Below, piece by piece: positions 1-8,663 of a stretch of DNA of 64,000 nucleotides (position 1 is its first letter; each line of letters opens with the position of its first letter). The notes under the pieces were generated by a model, which was not told where the DNA came from, did not search any database, and saw only the letters and a list, made by a program, of their open reading frames with translations. A program made the translations under genes and the position numbers. The stretch spans positions 682,001 to 746,000 of the forward strand of contig JAEXIT010000017.1 of NCBI GenBank assembly GCA_023446155.1, read 5' to 3'. The stretch is from Bacteroidota bacterium (GTDB lineage Bacteria > Bacteroidota > Bacteroidia > Flavobacteriales > Flavobacteriaceae).

Positions 1-1346
1 AGCGTACTCGCGCCTTGTTCCGGGAAAGCCGTAGATAAGGCCGTACCGACTAAAATCAGAAACGGATGCAATAGTGCGATGATCATCGCAATTTTCATTT
101 CGCGGGCTTCGATCTTTTTACCTAAAAATTCGGGCGTACGTCCCACCATCAATCCGCTGATAAATACCGCGAGGATGATAAAGATGTAAAAGTTCAGAAT
201 CCCCACACCACAACCGCCGTAAAAACAGTTCACCATCATGGCCAATAACTGATTCATTCCGGAAAGTGGCATCGCGCTATCGTGCATCGAATTGACCGAT
301 CCGGTCGAAATCACCGTGGTCGCGATACTCCAATATCCGGAAGCCGCCGCTCCAAATCGGGTTTCTTTTCCTTCAGTAGCGCCTTGTGTGGTGTTGATAC
401 CCATTTCCGCGATTGCCGGATTTCCGTTTATTTCGGTAACTATTGTCGGAACGGCTAATGCCAGAAAACCGATGGTCATTACCGAAAAGATCATCCAGGA
501 CAACTTGCGGCGATTCAGATAAAAACCAAGGGCGAAAATCATCGCAAACGGAATGATCATCTGAGCTACCATTTCGGTCATATTGGTGACATAATTCGGA
601 TTTTCAAAAGGATGAGCTGAGTTGGCTCCGAAAAAACCACCACCGTTCGTTCCGACGTGTTTAATCGCAACAAAAGCGGCTACTGGCCCGGTGGAAACCT
701 GAACGGAATCACCTTGTAAGGTGGTCATCGTATCTTTACCGTTAAACGTCATCGGCGTACCGTTCCATAAAAGGATTACAGCCGTGATCACGGATATTGG
801 TAGTAGAATGCGCGTGCAAGATTTAATAAAATAGTTGTAAAAATTTCCCAGCTTTTCGGTGGTACGTTCTTTTAAAGCATTGAACAATACCGCCGCGGCG
901 GCCAATCCGATTCCGGCGGAAACAAATTGCAGGAACATTAAAAACAACTGACTCAGATAACTGACGCCGGTTTCTCCGGAATAGTGTTGTAGGTTGCAAT
1001 TAACAAGGAACGAGATAATGGTATTAAAAGCCAGATCGGGTGTCATATTTGGATTGTGATCCGGATTTAGCGGTAGCCAACCCTGACAAAGTAATACGGC
1101 CATTCCGAGGAAAAACCAAACCACATTGATGGCCAATAAAGCAATCATATGTTGTTTCCAGTTCATTTCTTTCGTGGCATCTATTCCGCTGGATTTAAAA
1201 AACAATTTTTCGATCGGATTAAAAACCGGATCGAGAAATGTTCTTTGTCCCGAATAGACTTTGGCAATGTATTTTCCCAATGGCAGCGCTGCTACCAATG
1301 TGATGGCGAACATTGCTATGATTCCTATAATTTCTGTATTCATCAT
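1..1346 (-). CDS. kdpA: Potassium-transporting ATPase subunit KdpA (3' part outside window)
   Basis: KdpA is the K+-binding, channel-like membrane subunit of the high-affinity Kdp P-type ATPase. About 448 codons are present; the family is usually about 560 residues, so the C-terminal part lies left of the window. It begins MNTEIIGII (or one Met earlier, ATGATG) and shows GQRTFLDPV near the N-terminus, the filter motif GTNGGG near residue 230 and GGCGVG near residue 377, with many hydrophobic helices. It is the last visible gene of a left-facing operon, 15 bases after kdpF. kdpB and kdpC are expected beyond the edge. The identification is firm; only the end is unseen. Confidence 0.96.
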   Translation of the reverse strand, partial: MMNTEIIGIIAMFAITLVAALPLGKYIAKVYSGQRTFLDPVFNPIEKLFFKSSGIDATKEMNWKQHMIALLAINVVWFFLGMAVLLCQGWLPLNPDHNPNMTPDLAFNTIISFLVNCNLQHYSGETGVSYLSQLFLMFLQFVSAGIGLAAAAVLFNALKERTTEKLGNFYNYFIKSCTRILLPISVITAVILLWNGTPMTFNGKDTMTTLQGDSVQVSTGPVAAFVAIKHVGTNGGGFFGANSAHPFENPNYVTNMTEMVAQMIIPFAMIFALGFYLNRRKLSWMIFSVMTIGFLALAVPTIVTEINGNPAIAEMGINTTQGATEGKETRFGAAASGYWSIATTVISTGSVNSMHDSAMPLSGMNQLLAMMVNCFYGGCGVGILNFYIFIILAVFISGLMVGRTPEFLGKKIEAREMKIAMIIALLHPFLILVGTALSTAFPEQGAST

Positions 1347-1361
1347 TTTCGTTTTTGGGTT

Positions 1362-1439
1362 TTAGAATTTTTCGGGCTTTAGCAGGACATAACAGATATA
1401 GGCAAAAACGGCCAGTGCTATAAAAAATAGTAGTATCAT
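1362..1439 (-). CDS. kdpF: KdpF small membrane peptide
   Basis: This is a 25-residue peptide consisting of one transmembrane helix (ILLFFIALAVFAYICYVLL) followed by KPEKF. KdpF is a single-helix stabilising subunit of the KdpFABC complex; size, composition and position immediately before kdpA match it. The call rests on these features because the peptide is too short for sequence statistics. Confidence 0.85.
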   Translation of the reverse strand: MILLFFIALAVFAYICYVLLKPEKF

Positions 1440-1443
1440 TTCG

Positions 1444-1527
1444 TTAGATTTTATCAAAATAAAAAACAGACAGGTATAACAGGGCAAAACACAATAACCC
1501 GGTTACGGTTAAAACAAGTGTCATCAT
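1444..1527 (-). CDS. Unnamed 27-residue single-helix peptide in the kdp operon
   Basis: The ORF encodes 27 residues (26 if the second Met is used): a hydrophobic helix (LVLTVTGLLCFALLYLSVFYF) and a short DKI tail. Its ATG overlaps the TGA of the preceding 93-residue ORF as ATGA, the usual arrangement for translational coupling, and kdpF starts 4 bases after its stop. It resembles KdpF in build but is a separate reading frame, so the operon has two tiny membrane peptides in tandem. Function unknown; an accessory Kdp peptide is an inference from position. Confidence 0.6.
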   Translation of the reverse strand: MMTLVLTVTGLLCFALLYLSVFYFDKI

Positions 1528-1805
1528 ACTCCGGAAGTATTAATTTGTTTGATATACTCTTTGTGTAGGCTTACCGGAAGTAATTTGGCCATCGGATACC
1601 GGTTCAGTTCCATATAATGGGAAACGGAAAAGAGGTAGACATTGGTAATGGCATTTTTCATTTCGGCATTGCCTTTTTGCAACAGTTGATCGGCCAGATT
1701 AAGACATCTTTTGGTACAAACTGTTTTCCCCGATTGCAAACTTTGGATGGTAAGATTGGCCAGACGTTCCATTTTTTGAACCAGGGTTTCGTTGAATGTT
1801 TTCAT
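1524..1805 (-). CDS. Conserved-looking 93-residue protein, first gene of the kdp operon
   Basis: A soluble, mostly helical protein of 93 residues with two cysteines in VCTKRC near residues 29-34 and no signal peptide or membrane segment. I do not recognise a characterised family. It is transcribed with the Kdp genes: its stop overlaps the start of the next ORF, and only the response regulator and its terminator lie upstream. The position suggests a role tied to K+ limitation, but nothing in the sequence shows it. Confidence 0.7.
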   Translation of the reverse strand: MKTFNETLVQKMERLANLTIQSLQSGKTVCTKRCLNLADQLLQKGNAEMKNAITNVYLFSVSHYMELNRYPMAKLLPVSLHKEYIKQINTSGV

Positions 1806-1916
1806 AAGGATTAAAATTATTTATCGTGTTATAACCAAATGCCGATCCGAATTTGTAGAAGTGGAGCTAATGGCTTGATTTTACGGTGATTATTTTTTTG
1901 ACGACCTTATGCCAAA

Positions 1917-1944
1917 CGAAAAACCCTATCAAAACGATAGGGTT
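1917..1944 (-). terminator. Intrinsic terminator after the response regulator
   Basis: A perfect 9-bp stem (AACCCTATC/GATAGGGTT) with a 5-base loop is followed, on the minus strand, by TTTTTCG. It lies 26 bases past the stop of the response-regulator gene and separates it from the kdp operon. Confidence 0.85.
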
Positions 1945-1967
1945 GGTACTTTCAAAACGATAGGGTT
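1926..1967. repeat. Direct repeat of the terminator arm
   Basis: The 19-base segment CTATCAAAACGATAGGGTT (1926-1944) recurs at 1949-1967 with one mismatch (CTTTCAAAACGATAGGGTT). The second copy lacks a good partner arm, so it looks like a duplicated piece of the terminator. Confidence 0.7.
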
Positions 1968-1969
1968 TT

Positions 1970-3322
1970 TTAGCTGATACGGTATTCCTCCAGTTTGCGG
2001 TAGAGCGTTGTTAGCGCAATATTGAGCAAGCGTGCTGTTTCGGTTTTGTTTCCGTTGGTATGATTCAGCACTTTTTGGATATGTATTTTTTCGGCCGCCG
2101 CCAATGAAAAAGCGGATAGGATAGTGGTCGCATCGTTTCTGGTTTCGTCCTGTAATTGTTGTAATTCCAGTGGAAGACTACTTGAGGTTAGTATTGCTTC
2201 GGTTTCGAGGATCACACTTCGCTCGATGATATTTTTTAATTCGCGGATATTTCCGGGCCAGGTATGTCGTTTTAAAAGTTGCAGACAATCGTCGGAAATG
2301 GATTTGATTTTTTTATTGCTTCGGATACTAAAAAACTGCAGGAAGTTTAAGGCCAATTGTTCAATATCAGACGGACGGTCTTTTAAAGCCGGCAACTGAA
2401 TTTGAAAAACCGATAGTCTGTAGAATAAATCCTGGCGGAAATGCCCGTTTTCGATTTCTTTTAGCAGATTTCGGTTGGTTGCGGCGATCACGCGAACGTT
2501 TACTTTGGTTACTTTACTTTCGCCGACTTTAATAAATTCTCCGTTTTCGAGTACGCGTAAAAGCTTGGCCTGTAAATCCAAAGGCATTTCGCCGATTTCA
2601 TCCAGGAAAATCGTACCGTTGTGTGCCTCTTCAAAAAGTCCTTTTTTGTCTTTATTTGCTCCGGTAAAAGCCCCGGCAATATGGCCAAACATTTCACTTT
2701 CCAACAGATCATGACTAAAAGCCGAACAATTGATTGCGACAAAATTTTTATTTTTCCGCGTTCCGGATTGGTGTATAGCCTGTGCAAAAACTTCTTTTCC
2801 GGTACCGGTTTCTCCGGTTAATAACACCGTTGTGTCGGTTACGGCTACTTTTTTGGCCAATTCGATCGCTTGTAGTAAGGCTTTGGAATTTCCAATAATG
2901 CCATCGAACGAAAATTTGGTTTCCAGTCGGGCTTCCAGTTGAGCAACCCGTTTGGTTAGTGCACTTTTTTCGACAGCCCGGTGCAACAACGGAATGATCT
3001 TATTGTTGTCGTCTCCTTTTACAATATAATCGAAAGCCCCGTTTTTAATCGCTTGTACGCCATCGGGAATATTACCGTAAGCGGTAAGTAGAATCACCTC
3101 CACATTTGGATATTTTGCCTTGATCGTTTGCGTGAGTTCCACGCCATTGCCATCGGGAAGCTTTACGTCGCATAGGACGATATCTATCGGATTTTGCTCC
3201 AGTTTTTTTAAACCGGATTTGCAATCGCCAGCCTGGAGGACTTCAAAGTTTTCCAAACCGATAATGCGCGCCATCAGGGAACGCAGTTTTTCTTCGTCGT
3301 CTATGATCAATATTTTTTTCAA
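1970..3322 (-). CDS. Sigma-54-dependent response regulator (NtrC family), probably controls kdp
   Basis: A 450-residue transcriptional activator. An N-terminal receiver domain (about 1-120) has D8, D9 and the phospho-acceptor D52 (LCDVKLPDG). A central AAA+ domain (about 140-375) has Walker A GETGTGKE, the sigma-54-contact loop GAFTGA and Walker B IFLDEIGEM. A C-terminal Fis-type helix-turn-helix includes ETARLLNIALTTLYRKL. This class activates sigma-54 RNA polymerase by ATP hydrolysis. Its location just upstream of, and codirectional with, the kdp genes implies control of potassium uptake in place of an OmpR-type KdpE; that link is inference. No histidine kinase is in view. Confidence 0.93.
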   Translation of the reverse strand: MKKILIIDDEEKLRSLMARIIGLENFEVLQAGDCKSGLKKLEQNPIDIVLCDVKLPDGNGVELTQTIKAKYPNVEVILLTAYGNIPDGVQAIKNGAFDYIVKGDDNNKIIPLLHRAVEKSALTKRVAQLEARLETKFSFDGIIGNSKALLQAIELAKKVAVTDTTVLLTGETGTGKEVFAQAIHQSGTRKNKNFVAINCSAFSHDLLESEMFGHIAGAFTGANKDKKGLFEEAHNGTIFLDEIGEMPLDLQAKLLRVLENGEFIKVGESKVTKVNVRVIAATNRNLLKEIENGHFRQDLFYRLSVFQIQLPALKDRPSDIEQLALNFLQFFSIRSNKKIKSISDDCLQLLKRHTWPGNIRELKNIIERSVILETEAILTSSSLPLELQQLQDETRNDATTILSAFSLAAAEKIHIQKVLNHTNGNKTETARLLNIALTTLYRKLEEYRIS

Positions 3323-3344
3323 GGGAAAAGGCTTAAATGCAAAG

Positions 3345-3352
3345 CAAAGTTA
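3345..3352 (-). promoter_or_regulatory. -7 element for the response regulator
   Basis: Exact TAACTTTG on the minus strand, 22 bases before the start codon. It fits the Bacteroidetes -7 consensus TAnnTTTG; no clear -33 TTG was seen. Confidence 0.6.
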
Positions 3353-3394
3353 TTAAATAACTCTATAGTGACGGTGTAATTGTTATAAAAAACA

Positions 3395-3427
3395 AAACCT
3401 GTCAGTTCTTTAAGAACTGACAGGTTT
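3395..3427. repeat. Palindromic repeat, ACCTGTCAG family, copy 1
   Basis: Perfect 16-bp arms (AAACCTGTCAGTTCTT and its complement) around one base, just downstream of the alkaline phosphatase gene. The outer AAACCTGTCAG matches copies at 8664, 25421, 31303, 51864 and 56845. Confidence 0.85.
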
Positions 3428-3447
3428 GTAAGTCCGTTTTTAACGGA

Positions 3448-4863
3448 TTAGAATTTATTTTCCACTTCTGCGGCCTGAAGCATCAGATAGTGCAAATCGG
3501 TGTTTTTTACAAATGGTTTTAGCAAATCACTACCCGGGCCAAACATCGCCAATTCTACGTAATCGGCGGAGTGATCCATACTGATCCAACCTACGGAGTT
3601 TGTTTTTTGCTGCATTTCGGAAAACGCTTTATACGGTAACTTTTTGTAGTTGTACAAACCGTCTTCTTTGTGTAATCCGTCGTAATAACTTAAAACGGTT
3701 TTCGCATCCTCATCGGTTATCGTCTTACCGTTGGCATGTTCGATAATATCGTGAACCTGCTTTATCGTCGATTGCGGACTAATGGAATTTAAAATCCACT
3801 CGTTGGTTTGGGTATAGTTTTGAATACTGTCGAAATTCGCATTGGCGTATTTACCGTAAATCACACCCGGATTCGCATTTCCGTGGTCGGTTGTGATGAT
3901 CACTAAGGTTTCCTTATCTTTTTCGGCAAAATCGATCGCCACTTTTACCGCTTCGTCAAAAGCCACCTGATCGTAAATCAACGCACTGATATCGTTGGCA
4001 TGTGCCGCCCAGTCCACTTTTCCACCTTCAATCTGTAATACAAAACCATTTTTATGATTTTTCATACGATCGATTGCTTTTTGCGCCATTTCGGCCAAAG
4101 TTGGGATGTTTTCGGTTAATTCGGGACTGCTTTTACGATCGATGCTATACGGTAAGGCATCGTCATAAAACACCCCTAAGATCGGTTTATTGGTATCGGC
4201 GGCCATCATTTCCTTACGGCTGCGCGCTACCTGATAGCCTTTGGCTTTATAAGCCGCATACATATCTTTTTTGTCTTTTCGGTTTTCCGGACTGAAATAG
4301 TTGTTTCCGCCACCCATCATAATATCAAATCCCAGTTCCAGATATTGTTCGGCAATATCTTCCTGTGCGTTCCGACTTTTACTATTTACGCAGAAACCAG
4401 CCGGAGTAGCATGCGTAATCGGAACGGTAGTCACACAACCTGCCATTTTTCCGGATTTTTTAAACTTTTGCCAGATCGGCATATGAACTTCCCCGTTCGG
4501 ACCTACGTTAAGGGAACCGTTATTAACGCGGAAACCACCACCCCAGGAAGAACTTCCCGCAGAAGAATCCGTTACGATCGAACTTGCCGAAGCGGTATCC
4601 ATCAATGCGCGGTTGATACGGCTGTCGCGGTATAACTGCAACCAATTGGAACCGTGACCCATTTTGCGATTCAGGTATAAATCGGCCATATTTAAAGTTC
4701 CGGTACTCATCCCGTCGCTTACCAGGAAGATGATATTTTTTGCTTTTTTATTTTTTCGAACCGTATCGAATTCCAGTGTATTGGAAACGGCATCCAGCGG
4801 ATTTACCAGTGCTGCGCCTAAGGTAAAAATCGAACCGTTTCTGAAAAATCTCCTTCTGTCCAT
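3448..4863 (-). CDS. PhoA-family alkaline phosphatase with twin-arginine leader
   Basis: A 471-residue periplasmic phosphomonoesterase. The N-terminus MDRRRFFRNG followed by a hydrophobic stretch looks like a Tat signal, which fits a metalloenzyme folded before export. The metal-binding D50 (VSDGMS), the catalytic serine S100 in IVTDSSAG, the GKVDWAAHAND segment, TTDHGN and the late MDHSADYVELAMFGPG carry the expected two-zinc and magnesium ligands. Length matches PhoA-type enzymes and differs from the PafA type known from Flavobacterium. It has its own promoter (-7 at 4889-4896). No Pho-box regulator is adjacent. Confidence 0.93.
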   Translation of the reverse strand: MDRRRFFRNGSIFTLGAALVNPLDAVSNTLEFDTVRKNKKAKNIIFLVSDGMSTGTLNMADLYLNRKMGHGSNWLQLYRDSRINRALMDTASASSIVTDSSAGSSSWGGGFRVNNGSLNVGPNGEVHMPIWQKFKKSGKMAGCVTTVPITHATPAGFCVNSKSRNAQEDIAEQYLELGFDIMMGGGNNYFSPENRKDKKDMYAAYKAKGYQVARSRKEMMAADTNKPILGVFYDDALPYSIDRKSSPELTENIPTLAEMAQKAIDRMKNHKNGFVLQIEGGKVDWAAHANDISALIYDQVAFDEAVKVAIDFAEKDKETLVIITTDHGNANPGVIYGKYANANFDSIQNYTQTNEWILNSISPQSTIKQVHDIIEHANGKTITDEDAKTVLSYYDGLHKEDGLYNYKKLPYKAFSEMQQKTNSVGWISMDHSADYVELAMFGPGSDLLKPFVKNTDLHYLMLQAAEVENKF

Positions 4864-4888
4864 GTTGTATAATGCTGTAATTAGGCTT

Positions 4889-4896
4889 CAAATTTA
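4889..4896 (-). promoter_or_regulatory. -7 element for alkaline phosphatase
   Basis: Exact TAAATTTG on the minus strand, 25 bases before the start codon. Confidence 0.6.
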
Positions 4897-4941
4897 AAAA
4901 ACAATTGGTTAAGCCGTTTTATCTTAGTGTTATTTTAAGCA

Positions 4942-4968
4942 AAAAGAGCCTTATAATGAGGCTCTTTT
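4942..4968 (-). terminator. Terminator after lysA
   Basis: A 10-bp stem AAAAGAGCCT/AGGCTCTTTT with a 7-base loop; on the minus strand it ends in TTTTT. It lies 20 bases past the lysA stop. Confidence 0.85.
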
Positions 4969-4987
4969 CTTAAATTGTCTATTATTT

Positions 4988-6196
4988 TTACTCAAAATCT
5001 ACAATAACCTGATTGCGGATGATGTCTTCTAAGGTCTCCCGTTCGCGAATCAGATGCGCTTTTCCGTTATGCCAAAGTACCTCAGCCGGTCGTACTCTTG
5101 AGTTGTAGTTGGACGACATCGAGAAACAATAGGCTCCGGCATTGCGGAAACACAAGATGTCGCCTTCTTTGATTTCGGAAATTCTACGATTACTTCCAAA
5201 AGTGTCGGTTTCACAAATATAACCCACAACGGTATAAAAGCGCTCTTTGCCTTTCGGATTGGAAATATTTTCGATATGATGCTGCGATCCATAAAACATC
5301 GGTCGGATGAGGTGATTAAAACCACTGTCGATACCCGCAAAAACGGTTGAGGTGGTTTGTTTCACCACGTTCACTTTTGCCAGAAAATAACCGGCTTCGC
5401 TCACCAGAAATTTGCCCGGTTCGAAAGCCAATGTAAGTTCGCGGCCGTATTCTTTGCAGAAAGCATTAAAACGACGGGATAATTTTTTACCCAGCTCTTC
5501 GACATTCGTTTCAATATCGCCTTTTTTATAGGGAACTTTAAAACCGCTTCCGAAGTCGATAAATTCCAATTCTTTAAAATGACTGGCCGTTTTAAATAAT
5601 ATTTCGGCCGCATATAAAAACACCTCGATGTCCAGAATATCCGAACCGGTGTGCATATGAATCCCGTTGATATGCATTTGGGTATTTTCGATGATACGTA
5701 ACAAATGCGGTACCTGATGAATCGAAATACCGAATTTACTATCGATATGACCTACGGAAATATTTGAATTTCCGCCCGCCATTACATGCGGATTGATTCG
5801 GATACAAACCGGAGTGGTTGGATGTTTGGTACCGAATTGTTCCAGAATGGACAAATTATCGATATTGATCTGAACGCCCAATTGTGCTACTTCCTCGATT
5901 TCTTCCATCGAAACCCCGTTAGGCGTATAGATGATTCGGTCGGGCGTAAAGCCTGCAAGTAAGCCTAACTGTACCTCTTGGATAGATACCGTATCAAGCC
6001 CCGATCCCATCTTCTTCAGTAGCTTAAGAACAGATAGGTTCGACAATGCCTTGACTGCATAATTGATGCGCAACTTTTCCACCTTGGAAAAAGCATTGGT
6101 TAAACGTTGGTACTGTGATTGCATTTTTTCGGCGTCGTATACATATACAGGACTGCCAAATGCTTCCGCTACTGAAAGTAAATGATTGGTTTGCAT
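4988..6196 (-). CDS. lysA: Diaminopimelate decarboxylase
   Basis: A 402-residue PLP enzyme that converts meso-diaminopimelate to L-lysine, the last step of lysine synthesis. The N-terminal alanine-racemase-type barrel carries the PLP lysine K49 (NYAVKALSN), HMHTGSDI and FEPGKFLVSEAG. The C-terminal beta domain has GYICETDTFG (substrate-binding Cys/Glu) and NAGAYCFSMSSNYNSRVRP. Length is standard. It is a single-gene unit with its own promoter and terminator. The start gives the short N-terminus normal for the family. Confidence 0.95.
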   Translation of the reverse strand: MQTNHLLSVAEAFGSPVYVYDAEKMQSQYQRLTNAFSKVEKLRINYAVKALSNLSVLKLLKKMGSGLDTVSIQEVQLGLLAGFTPDRIIYTPNGVSMEEIEEVAQLGVQINIDNLSILEQFGTKHPTTPVCIRINPHVMAGGNSNISVGHIDSKFGISIHQVPHLLRIIENTQMHINGIHMHTGSDILDIEVFLYAAEILFKTASHFKELEFIDFGSGFKVPYKKGDIETNVEELGKKLSRRFNAFCKEYGRELTLAFEPGKFLVSEAGYFLAKVNVVKQTTSTVFAGIDSGFNHLIRPMFYGSQHHIENISNPKGKERFYTVVGYICETDTFGSNRRISEIKEGDILCFRNAGAYCFSMSSNYNSRVRPAEVLWHNGKAHLIRERETLEDIIRNQVIVDFE

Positions 6197-6221
6197 GCTA
6201 TATAAAATTTGTTAATAAAAA

Positions 6222-6229
6222 CAAATATA
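6222..6229 (-). promoter_or_regulatory. -7 element for lysA
   Basis: Exact TATATTTG on the minus strand, 25 bases before the lysA start. Confidence 0.6.
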
Positions 6230-6431
6230 AAAATCATACGGTTTGTGTTGGAGTAGGTGTGAATAATTAGTAAATAACCATATAATGTTGGGGAAAATAT
6301 AGTATTTCGGTGTTTTAACTGTTTTTTATTGCTGAAATCGCAGCTAATTGTCGATTTTGATAGCTGGTAGAAGGATAAGGATTACTTTGAAAGCGTCTTG
6401 ATTTAGAAGGATTTAGTCAGCCGAAATGAAA

Positions 6432-6462
6432 AACCGCTAATCGTGTGATACTTTTAGCGGTT
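6432..6462 (-). terminator. Terminator after threonine aldolase
   Basis: Nine-bp arms AACCGCTAA/TTAGCGGTT flank a 13-base loop, and the minus-strand product continues into a T-run (GGTTTTTCA). The rest of the 290-base gap to lysA shows only the lysA promoter. Confidence 0.75.
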
Positions 6463-6486
6463 GATGTTGTAATATAACAAAAAGTT

Positions 6487-7512
6487 TTAAAACGTCATTT
6501 TTTGTAAGGATTCCAATACATACGAATGCATGACTTCGCGGTAATCGAGGTGCGTCACCAAACGTAGTTTTCCTTTGCCCATCGAAGAGATAAAGATGTT
6601 TTTCTGTTTTAATTTCTCGATGATAGCATTCTCGTTATACTGCGGTTTTACGGAGAAAATAAGAATGTTGGTTTCTACAGGTTCTACTTTGGCAACCCAT
6701 GGTAATTCTCGTAAAACCGAACCGATTTGTCTTGCTCTTCGGTGATCTTCTTCCAGTCGGCCAACATGATGTTGCAAGGCATATAATCCCGCTGCGGCCA
6801 AATAACCAGCCTGGCGCATACCGCCACCAAATATTTTACGAATCCGGAGTGCTTTATGCATGTCTTCACGACTTCCTAATAATACCGAACCTACCGGAGC
6901 GCCCAATCCTTTCGATAAACAAACGGAAATGGTATCGAATAACTCGCCGTATTGTTTTGGATGCTGACGTTTGGCCACCAAAGCGTTCCATAAACGCGCA
7001 CCGTCCAAATGGTATTTCAGACCGTGATCACGGCAAACCTGTCGGATGCGTTTTAACTCTTCAATATCATAACAGGCACCACCGCCTTTATTGGTTGTAT
7101 TTTCGATGCTTACCAGGCTCGTTAGCGGACTGTGGTAAAATTCGGGATCGTTGATATTGGCTTCTACTTGAGCGGCAGTTATCATTCCGCGATCACCATC
7201 AACCAAACAACAGGAAACCCCGCTGTTAAAAGAAGCGCCACCACCTTCGTAATGAAAAATGTGGGACCATTTGTCACATATAATTTGTTCGCCGGGATTG
7301 GTATGTAATTTTATTGCGGTCTGATTGGCCATTGTTCCGGAAGGGAAAAAAAGCGCGGCTTCCATTCCGAACAGATCCGCAACGGTTTCTTCCAGTTCAA
7401 TCACCGTGGGATCCTGCTTATACACGTCGTCGCCTACTTTAGCCCGGAACATCTGCTGTAGCATTTCGGGAGTTGGCTTCGTAACGGTATCGCTAACTAA
7501 ATTTATTTCCAT
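6487..7512 (-). CDS. ltaE: Low-specificity L-threonine aldolase
   Basis: A 341-residue fold-type-I PLP enzyme that cleaves L-threonine or L-allo-threonine to glycine and acetaldehyde. The opening MEINLVSDTVTKPT, the FPSGTMANQ phosphate loop, HLDGARLWNA and the PLP lysine K201 in SVCLSKGLGAPVGS are diagnostic. Length is that of the family. It is divergent from prfB across 49 bases and ends at the hairpin at 6432-6462. Confidence 0.95.
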   Translation of the reverse strand: MEINLVSDTVTKPTPEMLQQMFRAKVGDDVYKQDPTVIELEETVADLFGMEAALFFPSGTMANQTAIKLHTNPGEQIICDKWSHIFHYEGGGASFNSGVSCCLVDGDRGMITAAQVEANINDPEFYHSPLTSLVSIENTTNKGGGACYDIEELKRIRQVCRDHGLKYHLDGARLWNALVAKRQHPKQYGELFDTISVCLSKGLGAPVGSVLLGSREDMHKALRIRKIFGGGMRQAGYLAAAGLYALQHHVGRLEEDHRRARQIGSVLRELPWVAKVEPVETNILIFSVKPQYNENAIIEKLKQKNIFISSMGKGKLRLVTHLDYREVMHSYVLESLQKMTF

Positions 7513-7531
7513 ATATTTAAAAAGGAATGTC

Positions 7532-7539
7532 TATTTTTG
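7532..7539 (+). promoter_or_regulatory. -7 element for prfB
   Basis: Exact TATTTTTG, 22 bases before the prfB ATG. Confidence 0.6.
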
Positions 7540-7561
7540 CGGGTATAAAACTACGATATTT

Positions 7562-8663
7562 ATGGTAAATACCGAACAGATTAAGGATATTATTGAGCGC
7601 CTTGGTGCGTTAAGGAGGTATCTTTGACATTGATAAAAAACAGATAGAGATTACCAACGAAGAAGAGAAAACCTTTGCACCGGACTTTTGGAATAACGCC
7701 AAAGAGGCCGAACTTATTGTTAAAAATATCCGTTCCAAGAAAAAATGGGTGGACGATTATGAAAAAGGAATCGCCCTGGCCGAAGAACTACAGATCATTC
7801 AGGAGTTTTTTAAAGAAGGCGATGCGACCGAAGAAGAACTGGATCAACAATACGAACTGACCAACACGCATATTGAAAATCTGGAATTCCGAAACATGCT
7901 TTCGGACGAAGGTGACAGTATGAGTGCGGTACTTCAGATTACGGCCGGAGCAGGTGGAACCGAAAGTTGCGACTGGGCGGCCATGTTAATGCGAATGTAC
8001 TTAATGTGGGGCGAAAGTCAGGGCTATAAAATCAAAGAACTAAACTTCCAGGAAGGCGAGGTTGCCGGTGTTAAAACCGTGACCCTCGAATTTGAAGGGG
8101 ATTATTCCTTTGGTTATTTGAAAGGAGAAAACGGGGTACACCGATTGGTGCGTATTTCGCCTTTCGATAGTAATGCGAAACGCCATACGTCCTTTGCGTC
8201 GGTTTATGTGTATCCGTTGGCAGACGATACCATTGAAATTGAAATCAGTCCGTCGGATATTTCGTGGGAAACCATGCGTTCGAGTGGAGCAGGAGGGCAA
8301 AATGTAAACAAAGTGGAAACCGCGGTACGTTTACGTCACCATCCGACCGGAATTATCATTGAGAATTCCGAAACCCGTTCGCAATTGGATAACAAAACCA
8401 AGGCGATGCAGTTGCTAAAATCGCAATTGTATGAAATCGAATTGAAAAAGCGTCAAGCCAAACGAGACGAGATCGAAGCCAATAAGATGAAAATCGAATG
8501 GGGATCCCAAATCCGGAACTATGTTATGCATCCGTATAAACTGGTAAAAGACGTTCGAACCGGTTATGAAACCAGCGATGTCGACGGTGTAATGGATGGC
8601 GAACTGGATGAGTTTTTAAAAGCCTATCTGATGATGATGGGACAAAAAGATACGAATTCATAA
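7562..8663 (+). CDS. prfB: Peptide chain release factor 2, programmed +1 frameshift
   Basis: RF2 recognises UGA and UAA stop codons and triggers peptide release. The first 21 codons (MVNTEQIKDII to RRYL) end at an in-frame TGA at 7625-7627. Skipping the T at 7625 continues the frame DIDKKQIEI from 7626 to 8663, giving a 366-residue protein of normal RF2 length. The catalytic GGQ (SSGAGGQNVNK) and the stop-recognition tripeptide SPF (VRISPFDS) are present. The frameshift signal is annotated separately. A tool that ignores it would call a truncated gene from about 7749. Palindrome copy 2 touches the stop codon. Confidence 0.97.
7613..7628 (+). promoter_or_regulatory. RF2 autoregulatory frameshift site
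   Basis: AGGAGG TAT CTT TGA C: an internal Shine-Dalgarno-like hexamer three bases before the slippery CTT, then the in-frame TGA followed by C. This is the classic prfB arrangement, in which low RF2 lets the ribosome slip +1 at CUU UGA. It is notable that a strong SD-like element is kept in a phylum where initiation rarely uses one. Confidence 0.95.

Noticed and set aside
292..1382. Plus-strand ORFs at the left edge
   Set aside because: They lie antisense to kdpA, which is clearly coding on the minus strand.
1806..1916. Possible sigma-54 promoter TTGGCATAAGGTCGTCA before the kdp operon
   Set aside because: The -24 GG is present but the -12 position has TC instead of GC, so it was not annotated.
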